Of a stretch of DNA of 64,000 bases, positions 54,428 to 63,725 are shown in pieces. Position numbers and translations under genes: made by a program. The notes below the pieces were generated by a model, which made no database searches, had not been told where the DNA came from, and saw nothing but the letters and a program-made list of their open reading frames with translations. Position 1 is the first letter of the stretch. The number at the start of each line of letters is the position of its first letter. Source of the DNA: Rhizobium sp. BT03 (GTDB lineage: Bacteria; Pseudomonadota; Alphaproteobacteria; Rhizobiales; Rhizobiaceae); contig NZ_CP125640.1 of assembly GCF_030053155.1 (NCBI RefSeq), positions 2,741,501 through 2,805,500 on the forward strand. Direction: 5' to 3'.

Positions 54428-54457
54428 GTCTCACGTGAATCATGATTCACGTGAGAC
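54428..54457. terminator. Perfect 30-base palindrome between convergent genes
   Basis: GTCTCACGTGAATCA joined to its exact complement with no loop bases. It lies 21 bases after the FMN reductase stop and four bases from the end of the amino-acid ABC ATPase gene on the other strand. Likely a shared bidirectional terminator, though T-tracts are weak on both strands. The CACGTG-containing arms could instead be a protein site. Confidence 0.5.
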
Positions 54458-54461
54458 ATGT

Positions 54462-55223
54462 TCAGATATCGTAGGTATGGGCGGCGTTGATCGTCGAGAT
54501 GAAACGCTTGGTGCGTTCGCGCTCGGGTGCCGTGAAGATCGCCCTGGCGCTGCCCGTCTCGACCACGCTGCCGGCCTCCAGGAAGACGACGTCATTGGCG
54601 ATCTTCGAGGCGAGCCGGAGATCGTGGGTCGCCATCACCATCGTCGTGCCTTCACGGGCGAGGCGGCCGAGAACGTCGACCACTTCGGCCGAAAGTTCCG
54701 GATCGAGCGCCGAGGTCGGCTCGTCGCAGAGAAGCACGCGCGGCGACGGCGCCAAGGCGCGCGCGATCGCCACACGCTGCTGCTGACCGCCTGAGAGCGT
54801 CGAGGGCCAGGCGTCGGCCTTGTGGGTCATGCCGACCTTGGTCAGCAGCTCCATCGCGCGTTCGCGCGCCTTTTCCTTCTGCCACCTCAAGACCGTTACC
54901 AGGCCCTCCATGACATTTTCGATCGCGGTCTGATGCGGGAAAAGCTGGAAGTTCTGGAAGACCATGCCGGTCTGGCGGCGGATCTTCTGGATCGCCTGCC
55001 AGCTCGTTCGTTTGTCCGGTGCAAAGCTCAGCGTTTCCTCCCCGAGGCGGATGGAACCTGATGTCGGGATTTCGAGCAGGTTGATGCAGCGCAGCAGCGT
55101 GCTCTTGCCGCCGCCTGAGGGGCCGACCAGCGCGGTGACGCTGCCTTCGGGAATGCGGATGCTGATATCCTTCAGGATGACGGCGTCGCCGAAGCGTTTT
55201 TCGATGTTGGAAAGCTCGATCAT
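54462..55223 (-). CDS. Amino-acid ABC transporter ATP-binding protein
   Basis: A 253-residue polar amino-acid (PAAT/GlnQ) ATPase. Walker A GPSGGGKST, Q-loop MVFQNFQLFPHQTAIENVME, signature LSGGQQQRVAIARAL and Walker B LLCDEPTSALDPE. The ATG overlaps the permease gene by four bases, so the two are coupled. Third gene of binding protein-permease-ATPase. Confidence 0.93.
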   Translation of the reverse strand: MIELSNIEKRFGDAVILKDISIRIPEGSVTALVGPSGGGKSTLLRCINLLEIPTSGSIRLGEETLSFAPDKRTSWQAIQKIRRQTGMVFQNFQLFPHQTAIENVMEGLVTVLRWQKEKARERAMELLTKVGMTHKADAWPSTLSGGQQQRVAIARALAPSPRVLLCDEPTSALDPELSAEVVDVLGRLAREGTTMVMATHDLRLASKIANDVVFLEAGSVVETGSARAIFTAPERERTKRFISTINAAHTYDI

Positions 55224-55900
55224 GCATTGGCCTCCAGCATCCCGCCGTATCGCGCGAAGCGGCGTTCCAGCCGTACCTGCAGCTGCGAGAGGACGGAGCT
55301 CAGGGCGAGATAGAGCAGCGCCGCCTCGATATAGAGGATCAGCGGCTCATAGGTGGTGGCAACGATGCGCTGCGCCGCCTGGAAAAGTTCCGGCACGGTG
55401 ATGGCGGCGGCCAGCGATGTATCCTTGACCAGCGAGATGAAGGTGTTCGACAGCGGCGGCACGGCGACGCGGGCGGCCTGCGGCAGAATGGTGCGGCTCA
55501 TTGCCTGCCGCCAGCTCATGCCGATCGAATAGGCGGCTTCCCACTGGCCCTTGGGCACCGAGGAGATGACGGCGCGGATGATCTCGGAGCTGTAGGCGCC
55601 GATATTCAGGGTAAAGCCGATGAGGGCGGCGGGAAAGGCATCGAGCAGGATGCCGATGCTCGGCAGGCCGTAGAAGATCACGAAGAGCTGGACGAGCAGC
55701 GGCGTGCCGCGGATGACCCAGACATAGAAACGGGCGATGGCCGCGACAGGCCCCGGGCCGAAAAGCCGGGCAATCGCGGTGATCAGCCCGAGGATCAGGC
55801 CGAAGGCGAAGGACAGCAGCGTGAGGGGGATGGTGAAGATCAATCCCGCCCAGAGGAGCGAGGGGAGCGATTCCGCCATCAATTGGAGCCAGTGCGGCAA
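55220..55900 (-). CDS. Amino-acid ABC transporter permease
   Basis: A 226-residue HisM/GlnP-type permease with about five helices. LPHWLQLMAESLPSLLWAGL opens the protein, VIRGTPLLVQLFVIFYGLPS is the conserved loop and EAAYSIGMSWRQAMSRTILP is the EAA loop. TTG at 55900 is chosen because AGAGGAG lies eight bases upstream and the PHWLQLM start is typical of the family; an ATG at 55879 is the alternative. The frame is open further upstream through a repeat. Confidence 0.88.
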   Translation of the reverse strand: MPHWLQLMAESLPSLLWAGLIFTIPLTLLSFAFGLILGLITAIARLFGPGPVAAIARFYVWVIRGTPLLVQLFVIFYGLPSIGILLDAFPAALIGFTLNIGAYSSEIIRAVISSVPKGQWEAAYSIGMSWRQAMSRTILPQAARVAVPPLSNTFISLVKDTSLAAAITVPELFQAAQRIVATTYEPLILYIEAALLYLALSSVLSQLQVRLERRFARYGGMLEANA

Positions 55901-55939
55901 AAGGGTGCTCCTCTCGTGGATTGGTGGGTCCGAGATGTA

Positions 55940-56093
55940 CCCCTCCCCAACCCCTCCCCACAAGGGGGAGGGACTTAATCCGGCTCCCGCGCGGCATGAA
56001 CGAGCGACCGAGCTGCAAGTCGAGACGTGTATTTTGAGATGAGGCGGTGCCCCGGCCAAAGCCCTCCCCCTTGTGGGAGGGGTTGGGGAGGGG
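55940..56093. repeat. Inverted-repeat element inside the amino-acid transporter operon, 154 bases
   Basis: Arms of 33 and 32 bases (55940-55972 and 56062-56093), near-identical inverted copies differing by one base, of the type CCCCTCCCCAACCCCTCCCC then ACAAGGGGGAGGG. Each arm can also form a small hairpin. It lies between the binding-protein stop (56106) and the permease start, so the mRNA can fold a ~32-bp stem with a ~90-base loop there. Confidence 0.8.
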
Positions 56094-56105
56094 ACTTTCG
56101 TGAGC

Positions 56106-56891
56106 TTACTTCGAAACGTCCTGGCCGAAATACTTGTCGGCGATCTTCTTGTAGGTGCCGTCGGCCTTGATGTCGGCAAGCGCCTTGTTGATTTCGGCAA
56201 GAAGTTCCGGCTCGTTCTTGCGGATGATGATGCCGGAATAGTCGGCATTTTCCTGTTCGGCGGCGATCTTCACCGGCGCGTCCGGCTTGTGCTTCTTGAA
56301 ATCGAGGAAGGAGAGGCTGTCGTTGATCGTCGCGTCGGCGCGCTTGGTCAGCACCAGCTGAATCGACTGGTCGAAACCGTCGGTGCCGACGAGTTCGGCG
56401 CCGGCTTCGGTTGCGATCTTGCCGAAATTGCTGGTCAGCGACTGGGCGGATTTCTTGCCCTTCAGGTCGGCGAAGGTCTTGATGCTGTCGTCGCCGTCGC
56501 GGACGATCAGCACGGCCTTGGAGGCGATATAGGGTTCGGAGAAATCATATTTCTGCTTGCGGGCTTCGGTGATGCCGACCTGGTTGATGACGGTGTCGTA
56601 GCGCTTGGCGTCGAGGCCGGCGATCAGGCCATCCCACTTGCCTTCGACGAACTCGGCCTTGACGCCGAGCTTGGCGGCGACCGCTTCGCCGATCTCGACG
56701 TCGAAGCCGACGAGCTTGCCGCTTTCGTCATGATAGGTGAAGGGCGCATAGGTGCCCTCGGTGCCGATCTTGAAGACGCCGGCCGATTTGATCGCGGCGA
56801 GATTTTCGCCGGCATGGGCGGGGAGGAGGGCCGCAGCCTGAATGAGAGTGGCGGCGGCAACGGTTTTCAACCAGTTCATTGTTTTATCCAT
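56106..56891 (-). CDS. Amino-acid ABC transporter substrate-binding protein (cystine-binding-like)
   Basis: A 261-residue periplasmic binding protein. Signal peptide about 27 residues (MDKTMNWLKTVAAATLIQAA, LLPAHA). Mature blocks: FKIGTEGTYAPFTYHDESGK, LVGFDVEIGEAVAAKLG, KWDGLIAGLDAKRYDTVINQ and YDFSEPYIASKAVLIV. The TcyA/FliY type is suggested by the segment DLKGKKSAQSLTSNFGKIA and DGFDQSIQLVLTKRADATIN. L-cystine or a related amino acid is a reasonable guess. First gene of the three-gene transporter. Confidence 0.85.
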   Translation of the reverse strand: MDKTMNWLKTVAAATLIQAAALLPAHAGENLAAIKSAGVFKIGTEGTYAPFTYHDESGKLVGFDVEIGEAVAAKLGVKAEFVEGKWDGLIAGLDAKRYDTVINQVGITEARKQKYDFSEPYIASKAVLIVRDGDDSIKTFADLKGKKSAQSLTSNFGKIATEAGAELVGTDGFDQSIQLVLTKRADATINDSLSFLDFKKHKPDAPVKIAAEQENADYSGIIIRKNEPELLAEINKALADIKADGTYKKIADKYFGQDVSK

Positions 56892-57032
56892 CCTTGGGAG
56901 GTTGTGATCGGATGAGGGATAGTTCGCAGAAATTTAGGGCGCCGGAAGCGTAAAAAACTGCGAATAAAAGCAGCAACTGCAAATATTTTTCTCAAGCGGC
57001 CGGTTGAGCGGTGAATCTAGAAAGAACAGGCA

Positions 57033-57902
57033 TCACGCCGTGATGCGGCGGCGCAGCCTTTCGCTGACGATGATAATCAGCCCGGCGGCGAGGATCATGG
57101 CCGCGCCGAATACGACATTGGGCGTGGGAATATCGGCCCATATCAGATACCCCAGAAGGAAAGCCCAGACGAGGGATGTATATTCGAATGGCGCAAGCAC
57201 GGAGACCGGCGCCTGCCGCATGCCCTCGAAGAGAGCGAATTGCGCGCAGCCGGCGACGACACCGGTGGCAATGAGAAGTGACAGCTGCGTCATATCCGGG
57301 GTCTTCCAAGTGTAGAGAACGGCAAGGCCGGTCATGACAAGGAAAAAGACGTTGGACACGACGAGCTGGACGATGGTCTTCTCGTGCAGCGAGGTCTTGC
57401 GCAGCAGCACCATGGCAGAGGCCCAGAGGACGGCCGCCTGCAGGGCCAGATAGACCGGCCAGGAGATGGCGAGGCCGATGGGGTTGCAGGCAATGAGCAC
57501 GCCGACGAAACCGACGCCGACGGCAAGCCAGCGCGCAGGCGTGACTTCCTCCTTCAGGATGAACCATGCAAGCACGGTGCCGACGACGGGTGCCGCGTAA
57601 TAGAGCGTGGTCACCTCGGCAAGCTGCAGCCGGCGTGCGGCGGAATAATAGGAAAGCCAGGCACAGAGAAGAAGGATGCTGCGGGCGATCATCGGCTTGA
57701 TGATCGGCGATGTCATCGTCTGGCGGACAAGCTTGCCGCGGCCAAAGGCGAGACAGCCGACGAGGATGGTGAGACTGCGGAAAAACAGGATCTGCCAGAC
57801 CGGAATGCTCGAGGTCAGGATCTTGATGATCGCGTCATGGAAGGTGAACGCCATATAGGCGGCGCTCGTGAGCAGGATGCCCAGGCTGACGGAGTTTTTC
57901 AC
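57033..57902 (-). CDS. DMT-superfamily (EamA) transporter
   Basis: A 289-residue protein with ten predicted helices in two EamA repeats. Examples are WQILFFRSLTILVGCLAF, LAEVTTLYYAAPVVGTVLAW and APFEYTSLVWAFLLGYLIWA. Such proteins export or import small metabolites (amino acids, purines, S-adenosylmethionine). The start is GTG at 57902; an ATG 16 codons later is within the first helix and so less likely. It is divergent from a DeoR regulator, with direct repeats between the two. Confidence 0.85.
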   Translation of the reverse strand: MKNSVSLGILLTSAAYMAFTFHDAIIKILTSSIPVWQILFFRSLTILVGCLAFGRGKLVRQTMTSPIIKPMIARSILLLCAWLSYYSAARRLQLAEVTTLYYAAPVVGTVLAWFILKEEVTPARWLAVGVGFVGVLIACNPIGLAISWPVYLALQAAVLWASAMVLLRKTSLHEKTIVQLVVSNVFFLVMTGLAVLYTWKTPDMTQLSLLIATGVVAGCAQFALFEGMRQAPVSVLAPFEYTSLVWAFLLGYLIWADIPTPNVVFGAAMILAAGLIIIVSERLRRRITA

Positions 57903-58032
57903 GGGAACACCAGGTGGCGGAATGCCGACGGGAAGCGGGGAATGGTCGATCGATATTCCCGGCCCCTTGACCGGTCAATAGGTGATCTTTCTCTCTGGTG
58001 GTGGAGCTTTGTTTCAAAACGTCAGGAAACGT

Positions 58033-58075
58033 GTGTTTGTGCATATTGCGCGCCTGATCATAAGTGTTTATGCAC
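58033..58075. promoter_or_regulatory. Direct repeats between the DMT transporter and deoR-type genes
   Basis: GTGTTTGTGCAT (58033-58044) and GTGTTTATGCAC (58064-58075) are ten of twelve identical and 31 bases apart, about three helical turns. DeoR-family regulators often use spaced direct repeats, so these are candidates for autoregulation and for control of the divergent transporter. Confidence 0.4.
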
Positions 58076-58110
58076 GTTTTAGGTTTTGAGAGAGATGATC
58101 CGGTAAAAAC

Positions 58111-58887
58111 ATGCATGATTTTTTGTTGCGCGAGCGCCAGGGCGTGATTTCCGAGAGGCTGCGGCTGAATGGCCGCGTGCTGGCGACGGAACTTGCGCTC
58201 GAATTCGGCGTCTCCGAAGATACGGTGCGGCGCGATCTGCGCGAGATGGCTGCGGCAGGGCTCTGCGAGCGGGTCTATGGCGGCGCATTGCCGATCCCGC
58301 CGGCGCATGGAAGCCTGACGCAGCGGATCGGTTTCGCCGTCGACCGGAAACAGGCGCTGGCGCGCGCTGCGACACAGCAGATTGCCGCCGGTTCGACGGT
58401 ATTCTTCGATGCCGGCAGCACCAATCTGGCGATTGCCAACGCATTGCCGGCTGAACTTGCGCTGACGGCTGCAACGAATGCGCCGGCGATCGCCGCGGCG
58501 CTGATCGACAAGCCTGCCGTCAATGTCATCCTGATCGGCGGAATGGTGGACCGGCAGACGGGCGGTTCGCTCGGTGCCAAAGCCTTGCGGGATATGGAGC
58601 AGCTTTCGCCCGATCTCTGCATTCTCGGCGCCTGCGGCGTCGATCTTGAGGCCGGCATCACCGTGTTCGGTTTCGAAGATGCCGAGTTCAAGCGATATGC
58701 GGCGTCGAGGAGCAGAAAAGTGCTGGTGGCGGCAACCTCGGAGAAATTCGGCACCGCTGCGCCGCACAGCATTCTGACGATTGCCCATTGCGAATGCCTG
58801 GTCGTCGAGCACGATGCCGATCCGGCCGTTCTTGCCGGTTACCGCGAACGCGGATGCAGAACCGTTGTCGCCGAGAAAACGAACTAG
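58111..58887 (+). CDS. DeoR/GlpR-family transcriptional regulator
   Basis: A 258-residue repressor. The N-terminal helix-turn-helix reads RLRLNGRVLATELALEFGVS then EDTVRRDLREMAAAGL and VYGGAL, the DeoR signature. The C-terminal DeoRC sensor domain has FFDAGSTNLAIANAL and VILIGGMVDRQTGGSLGAKA, which bind a phosphorylated sugar. It is followed 65 bases later by an MFS gene, which it may control. Confidence 0.9.
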   Translation: MHDFLLRERQGVISERLRLNGRVLATELALEFGVSEDTVRRDLREMAAAGLCERVYGGALPIPPAHGSLTQRIGFAVDRKQALARAATQQIAAGSTVFFDAGSTNLAIANALPAELALTAATNAPAIAAALIDKPAVNVILIGGMVDRQTGGSLGAKALRDMEQLSPDLCILGACGVDLEAGITVFGFEDAEFKRYAASRSRKVLVAATSEKFGTAAPHSILTIAHCECLVVEHDADPAVLAGYRERGCRTVVAEKTN

Positions 58888-58952
58888 GCAGTTGCCATCG
58901 AGTTTAGGGAAACCGGGCGCGTGCAAGCCCGGCAATGAGGAAAGACCGGGAA

Positions 58953-60140
58953 ATGGATAGTCAAGTGAATGCGCCGCCGGCAGCTCGGAGCGGCTTCATT
59001 ACCAGAAGCAGGGCGGCGGTTTCCCTGCTCTTTCTCATGAACGGCTTCGTCGTCGGCTGCTGGGCGCCGAAAATCCCCGATTTTGCCGAGCGGCTGGCGC
59101 TCTCCAAGTTCGAGCTCGGGTTGATGATCCTCGTCTTCGGCCTCGGCTCGCTGGTCATGATGCCGATCGCCGGGGCGCAGATCGCCAGACACGGCTCGCG
59201 TGTCGTCGTTCGGGCGACGGCTGTCTGCGTGCTGCCGCTGCTCTTGGCATTGACGCTCGCGCCGAACGTGATCACCGGGGCAATCTCGCTCTTCCTGTTC
59301 GGCGGGTTCATCGGCGCCATGGATGTGGCGATGAATGCCAATGCGGTGTCGGTCGAAAAATCCATGCGCCGCTCCATCATGTCGTCCTGCCACGCTTTCT
59401 GGAGCCTTGGCGGGTTGATCGGCTCGGGTCTCGGCGGCATCGTGATTGCCAAGCTCGGCATTCTCGGCCATGCCGAACTGGCGACCGTGCTGGCGGCGAT
59501 TTTCCTCGCCGTTGCCTGGCCGATGATCCTGGCGGATCCGCCGCATCCCGATACCAAGAAGGAAAAGACCAGACTGCCGATGGTGCCGCTGCCGTGGCTG
59601 CTCGGATTGATGGCCTTGTTCTCCATGGTGCCTGAGGGTGCGGTTCTGGATTGGGGCGCGCTCTATCTCCGCCAGGAAATGGATGCCTCCGTGGCGCTTT
59701 CCGGCCTCGGTTTTGCAGCCTTTTCGGCGACGATGGCAGTCATGCGCTTTGCCGGCGACCTGGTGCGCGATCGCCTGGGCGGGGTCAAAACGTTGCGGAT
59801 CTGCACCTTGTTTGCCATCGTCGGCATGCTGCTTGCCGGTCTGGCGCCCAATGCCGAGATCGCCATTCTGGGCTTTGCCTTTTGCGGCATCGGCATCTCC
59901 AACATGGTGCCGATCGCCTTCTCGGCGGCGGGCAACATTCCCGGCCTCAAGCCCGGCATCGGCATCTCGGTCGTCACGACCATGGGTTACTCCGGCATGC
60001 TGGTCGCGCCGTCCCTGATCGGCTTCGTCGCCGAGCATGTCGGCTTTGCGGCGGTCTTCATGGCGCTGCCGGTGCTGCTGCTGGTGGTTTTGCTGTTCTC
60101 CAAGCTCGCCCACTATGCCGATGGCGTGTCCGGTCACTGA
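58953..60140 (+). CDS. MFS transporter
   Basis: A 395-residue permease with about 12 helices. The start GFITRSRAAVSLLFLMNGFV then GCWAPKIPDFAERLALSK is typical of a small MFS subgroup (inner-membrane YbjJ-like). A central loop of about 20 residues (DPPHPDTKKEKTRLP) parts the two halves. ATG 58953 (MDSQVNAPP) is chosen, with GAGGAAAG about eleven bases before; 58935 is possible. Substrate unknown; the DeoR neighbour suggests a sugar or its derivative. Confidence 0.85.
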   Translation: MDSQVNAPPAARSGFITRSRAAVSLLFLMNGFVVGCWAPKIPDFAERLALSKFELGLMILVFGLGSLVMMPIAGAQIARHGSRVVVRATAVCVLPLLLALTLAPNVITGAISLFLFGGFIGAMDVAMNANAVSVEKSMRRSIMSSCHAFWSLGGLIGSGLGGIVIAKLGILGHAELATVLAAIFLAVAWPMILADPPHPDTKKEKTRLPMVPLPWLLGLMALFSMVPEGAVLDWGALYLRQEMDASVALSGLGFAAFSATMAVMRFAGDLVRDRLGGVKTLRICTLFAIVGMLLAGLAPNAEIAILGFAFCGIGISNMVPIAFSAAGNIPGLKPGIGISVVTTMGYSGMLVAPSLIGFVAEHVGFAAVFMALPVLLLVVLLFSKLAHYADGVSGH

Positions 60141-60217
60141 GCCGCCTCCCAACAAAAGTGATATCAGGGGCGGTTGACAAGAAAGCGGTCATGATCCACC
60201 TGAAAGGCACTGTTTCT

Positions 60218-60317
60218 AAAGCGCGGTGCGATCTTTCGGGTTTGCTCCTCGCGCTTCAGGTCTTATTTTTACGCATGTCGTGATCGCAAAACCGCTGCAG
60301 ATTTTTGCGCGACATGC
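60218..60317. repeat. Rhizobial intergenic repeat upstream of ispG
   Basis: Bases 60273-60317 form an imperfect dyad (GCATGTCG...GCAAAA, then TTTTTGC...CGACATGC). 60218-60260 has a second weak pair (AAGCGCG/CGCGCTT). The wording ACGCATGTCG...CCGCTGCA...GCGACATGC is one I recognise as highly repeated in R. etli and R. leguminosarum intergenic DNA. Confidence 0.65.
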
Positions 60318-60339
60318 TTTAGGGGTGCAAGAACTCTCC

Positions 60340-61590
60340 ATGCCGTCAGCCGCCGATTTTGATCCGAAACCGCGCCGTGCTTCCGTTGCCGTCGATGTCG
60401 GCGGCGTCATCGTCGGCGGCGGGGCGCCGGTCGTCGTGCAATCGATGACGAACACCGATACGGCCGATATTGATTCGACCGTCGCTCAGGTCGCGGCTCT
60501 CCACCGGGCGGGCTCGGAGCTGGTGCGCATCACCGTCGACCGTGACGAGAGCGCGGCTGCCGTGCCGAAGATCCGCGAGCGGCTGTTGCGGCTCGGCATG
60601 GACGTGCCATTGATCGGCGACTTCCATTATATCGGCCATAAACTGCTTGCCGATCATCCCGATTGTGCCGCAGCGCTGGCGAAATACCGCATCAATCCCG
60701 GCAATGTCGGCTTCAAGGACAAGAAGGACAAGCAGTTCGCCGAGATCATCGAGATGGCGATCCGCTACGACAAGCCGGTGCGCATCGGCGTCAACTGGGG
60801 CTCGCTCGATCAGGATCTGCTGACGGCGCTGATGGACGAGAACGCGGCAGCCGGCTCGCCGCTTTCGGCCCGGCAGGTGACCCGCGAGGCGATCGTGCAG
60901 TCGGCGCTGCTTTCGGCAGCCCTTGCCGAAGAGATCGGCCTGCCGCGCAACCGGATCATCCTCTCGGCCAAGGTCAGCCAGGTCCAGGACCTGATCGCCG
61001 TCAATTCCATGCTTGCCGAACGTTCCAATCACGCCCTGCATCTCGGCCTGACCGAGGCCGGCATGGGTACCAAGGGCATCGTCGCCTCGTCGGCGGCGAT
61101 GGGCTTCGTGCTGCAGCACGGCATCGGCGATACGATCCGCGTCTCGCTGACGCCCGAGCCGAACGGCGACCGCACACGCGAAGTCCAGGTGGCGCAGGAA
61201 ATCCTGCAGGTCATGGGCTTCCGCCAGTTCATCCCCGTCGTTGCCGCCTGTCCCGGCTGCGGACGCACGACGTCGACGGTGTTCCAGGAACTGGCTCAAA
61301 ACATCCAGAACGACATCCGCAAGAACATGCCGATCTGGCGCGAGAAATATCCGGGCGTCGAGGCGCTGAACGTCGCCGTCATGGGCTGCATCGTCAACGG
61401 GCCCGGCGAAAGCAAACATGCCGATATCGGCATTTCGCTTCCCGGCACCGGCGAGACGCCGGCCGCCCCCGTCTTCATCGACGGCAAGAAGGCGCTGACA
61501 TTGCGCGGACCCAATATTGCTGCCGACTTCGAGGCGCTCGTCGTCGACTATATCGAGAAGCGTTTCGGCCAGCGGACGGCGGCAGAATGA
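60340..61590 (+). CDS. ispG: 4-hydroxy-3-methylbut-2-en-1-yl diphosphate synthase
   Basis: A 416-residue iron-sulfur enzyme of the MEP isoprenoid pathway, making HMBPP from MEc[22 protein letters not shown] and [13 protein letters not shown] belong to the TIM barrel. The [4Fe-4S] ligands are C304 and C307 (CPGCGRTTS), C350 ([10 protein letters not shown]) and E357. ATG 60340 is chosen; a GTG at 60325 with AGGGG next to it would add five residues. It is 16 bases before hisC. Confidence 0.95.
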   Translation: MPSAADFDPKPRRASVAVDVGGVIVGGGAPVVVQSMTNTDTADIDSTVAQVAALHRAGSELVRITVDRDESAAAVPKIRERLLRLGMDVPLIGDFHYIGHKLLADHPDCAAALAKYRINPGNVGFKDKKDKQFAEIIEMAIRYDKPVRIGVNWGSLDQDLLTALMDENAAAGSPLSARQVTREAIVQSALLSAALAEEIGLPRNRIILSAKVSQVQDLIAVNSMLAERSNHALHLGLTEAGMGTKGIVASSAAMGFVLQHGIGDTIRVSLTPEPNGDRTREVQVAQEILQVMGFRQFIPVVAACPGCGRTTSTVFQELAQNIQNDIRKNMPIWREKYPGVEALNVAVMGCIVNGPGESKHADIGISLPGTGETPAAPVFIDGKKALTLRGPNIAADFEALVVDYIEKRFGQRTAAE

Positions 61591-61606
61591 ACGCCTGGAC
61601 ATTTGC

Positions 61607-62668
61607 ATGAGCCGGTACTGGTCTGATATCGTCAGCAAGCTCCGGCCCTATGTGGCCGGGGAGCAGCCCCGCATCCCCGGTCTGATCAAGCTCAATACCA
61701 ACGAGAATCCCTATGGGCCGTCTCCAGCGGCGCTCGAGGCGATCGGCCAAGCGGCGGACGATCGTCTGCGGCTCTATCCCGATCCGGCGGCCACGGAACT
61801 GCGCGAGACGATCGCCGCCCGTCATGGCCTGACGGCGGATGAAGTCTTCGTCGGCAACGGCTCCGACGAGGTCCTCGCCCATGCGTTTCAGGCGCTGTTG
61901 AAACACGAGTTGCCGCTTCTCTATCCCGATGTGAGCTATAGCTTCTATCCGACCTATAGCCTGCTATACGACATCGAAGCGATCGAGATTCCCGTCGATA
62001 GCAGGTTCCGGATCCGGCCGGCGGATTATGACCGGCCGTGCGGCGCGATCATCATCCCCAATCCGAATGCGCCGACCGGCATCGGCCTGCCGCTTGCCGA
62101 CATAGAGGCGCTCGTCGCCGCCCATCCGGATGCGGTCGTGGTGATCGACGAGGCCTATGTCGATTTCGGCGGGGACAGCGCCATCCCGCTCATTTCCAAA
62201 TATCCCAACCTGCTTGTCGTTCAGACCCTGTCGAAATCCCGCTCATTTGCGGGTCTGCGCGTCGGCTTCGCGCTGGGGCAGCGGGAGCTGATCGAGGCGC
62301 TGGTGCGCGTCAAGGACAGCTTCAATTCCTATCCGCTCGATCGCCTGGCGCAGGTCGCCGCGACGGCGGCGCTCAAGGACGAGGCATGGTTCGAGACATG
62401 CCGGAAGAAACTCATCGCCAGCCGGGACGGTCTCATCAGCGAACTCGAAGCGCTGGATTTCGAAGTGCTGCCGTCCCAGGCGAATTTTGTTTTCGCTAAA
62501 AATAAAGGCCGGTCGGGTGCCGCGCTGCAAGCGGCTCTGCGGGAGCGTGGTGTTCTCGTCCGGCATTTCGCCAAGCCGCGTATTTCGGATTTCCTGCGCA
62601 TCAGCATCGGCACCGACGAGGAATGTGCCCGTCTGGTTTCCGCTCTCAAGGAAATACTGGCAGCCTGA
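61607..62668 (+). CDS. hisC: Histidinol-phosphate aminotransferase
   Basis: A 353-residue PLP enzyme (class I/II fold) of histidine synthesis. [20 protein letters not shown] is the N-terminal signature, [14 protein letters not shown] and [12 protein letters not shown] follow, and the PLP lysine is K210 in [15 protein letters not shown]. It could also accept aromatic amino acids. It is close behind ispG, an unusual pairing, and may share its transcript. ATG 61607 is the start; the longer frame upstream overlaps ispG. Confidence 0.92.
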   Translation: MSRYWSDIVSKLRPYVAGEQPRIPGLIKLNTNENPYGPSPAALEAIGQAADDRLRLYPDPAATELRETIAARHGLTADEVFVGNGSDEVLAHAFQALLKHELPLLYPDVSYSFYPTYSLLYDIEAIEIPVDSRFRIRPADYDRPCGAIIIPNPNAPTGIGLPLADIEALVAAHPDAVVVIDEAYVDFGGDSAIPLISKYPNLLVVQTLSKSRSFAGLRVGFALGQRELIEALVRVKDSFNSYPLDRLAQVAATAALKDEAWFETCRKKLIASRDGLISELEALDFEVLPSQANFVFAKNKGRSGAALQAALRERGVLVRHFAKPRISDFLRISIGTDEECARLVSALKEILAA

Positions 62669-62676
62669 GTTGCCGT

Positions 62677-63591
62677 TCAGCTCTTCCGGTCGGCGATGAA
62701 ATGCGCCGCGGCGATGAGGGTCGAGGCGCGGGCGCCGTAGGGGGCAAGCAATGCCTCGGCATCATGGACGTGCCGGCGGAGCTCGGTCTCGGCCCATTCC
62801 ATGCCGTGCAGCGCCACGAGCGTTCCCTTGCCGCGGGCGGCATCCTTGCCGGTCGCCTTGCCCATGGTCGCGGCATCCGAGGTCAAGTCGAGAATGTCGT
62901 CGGCGAGCTGAAAGGCAAGGCCGATCTTTTCGCCGAAGGCGCGCAGGCGGCGGCGATCTTCCGGCGGACTTGCCGCGATGAGGGCGCCGGCTTCGCAGGC
63001 GAAGCGGATCAGCGCGCCGGTTTTCATCGCCTGCAGGCGGATGATGCCCGCCTCGTCAGGAGCCTGCTTCTCCGCCGCGAGATCGAGCGCCTGGCCGCCG
63101 GCCATGCCGCCGAGACCGGCGGCGCGGGCAAGCGCCAGCACCAGCGATGCCTTGTTCATGTCGGCAAGCGCCGTTTCCGGCGCGGCAATGATGTCGAAGG
63201 CGTAGGTCAGCAGGCTGTCGCCGGCGAGGATCGCGGTGGCTTCATCGAACCTGATATGAACAGTCGGTTTGCCGCGGCGCAGATCGTCATCGTCCATGGC
63301 CGGCAGATCGTCATGCACGAGCGAATAGCAGTGGACGCATTCAAGGGCGGCGCCGACACGCAGTGCCGCCTTGGTGTCACCGCCGAGAAGGGCGGCACTT
63401 TCGACGACCAGGAACGGGCGCAGCCGCTTGCCGCCGTTCAGCACGGCATAATGCATGGCGCTGCGCAGTGTCTCGGGCCTGGCGATCTCGTCGGAGAGGG
63501 CGTTCGGCAAAAGCAATGCGTCGAGCAGCGCCTCGATCTCGCCGGCGTTGTTCTTCAGCCTCGTCTCGAAAGTGTCCCGGTTCGCATCCAT
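62677..63591 (-). CDS. ispA: Farnesyl (geranyl) diphosphate synthase
   Basis: A 304-residue short-chain polyprenyl synthase. The first aspartate-rich motif is DDLPAMD (residues 94-100, with D94 and D95) and the second is ADDILD near 235. GGKRLRPFLVVESA and MKTGALIRFACEAGA are also typical. The spacing fits farnesyl diphosphate synthase of proteobacteria. It extends isoprenoid units made by the MEP pathway (ispG next door). ATG 63591 (MDANRDTF) is chosen; the frame upstream lacks homology. Convergent with hisC, eight bases apart. Confidence 0.92.
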   Translation of the reverse strand: MDANRDTFETRLKNNAGEIEALLDALLLPNALSDEIARPETLRSAMHYAVLNGGKRLRPFLVVESAALLGGDTKAALRVGAALECVHCYSLVHDDLPAMDDDDLRRGKPTVHIRFDEATAILAGDSLLTYAFDIIAAPETALADMNKASLVLALARAAGLGGMAGGQALDLAAEKQAPDEAGIIRLQAMKTGALIRFACEAGALIAASPPEDRRRLRAFGEKIGLAFQLADDILDLTSDAATMGKATGKDAARGKGTLVALHGMEWAETELRRHVHDAEALLAPYGARASTLIAAAHFIADRKS

Positions 63592-63725
63592 GGGCGCTGT
63601 TTGGCATGAGCGCCCCCGGGCTTGCAACGGAATTGTCGATGGCGCAGCAAGATTCGCCGCGCACTCTGGCATAAGAGGCCTACAGGCGTTATGAGAACGA
63701 CAGGAGCGAAATCGGGCTGGGGACA

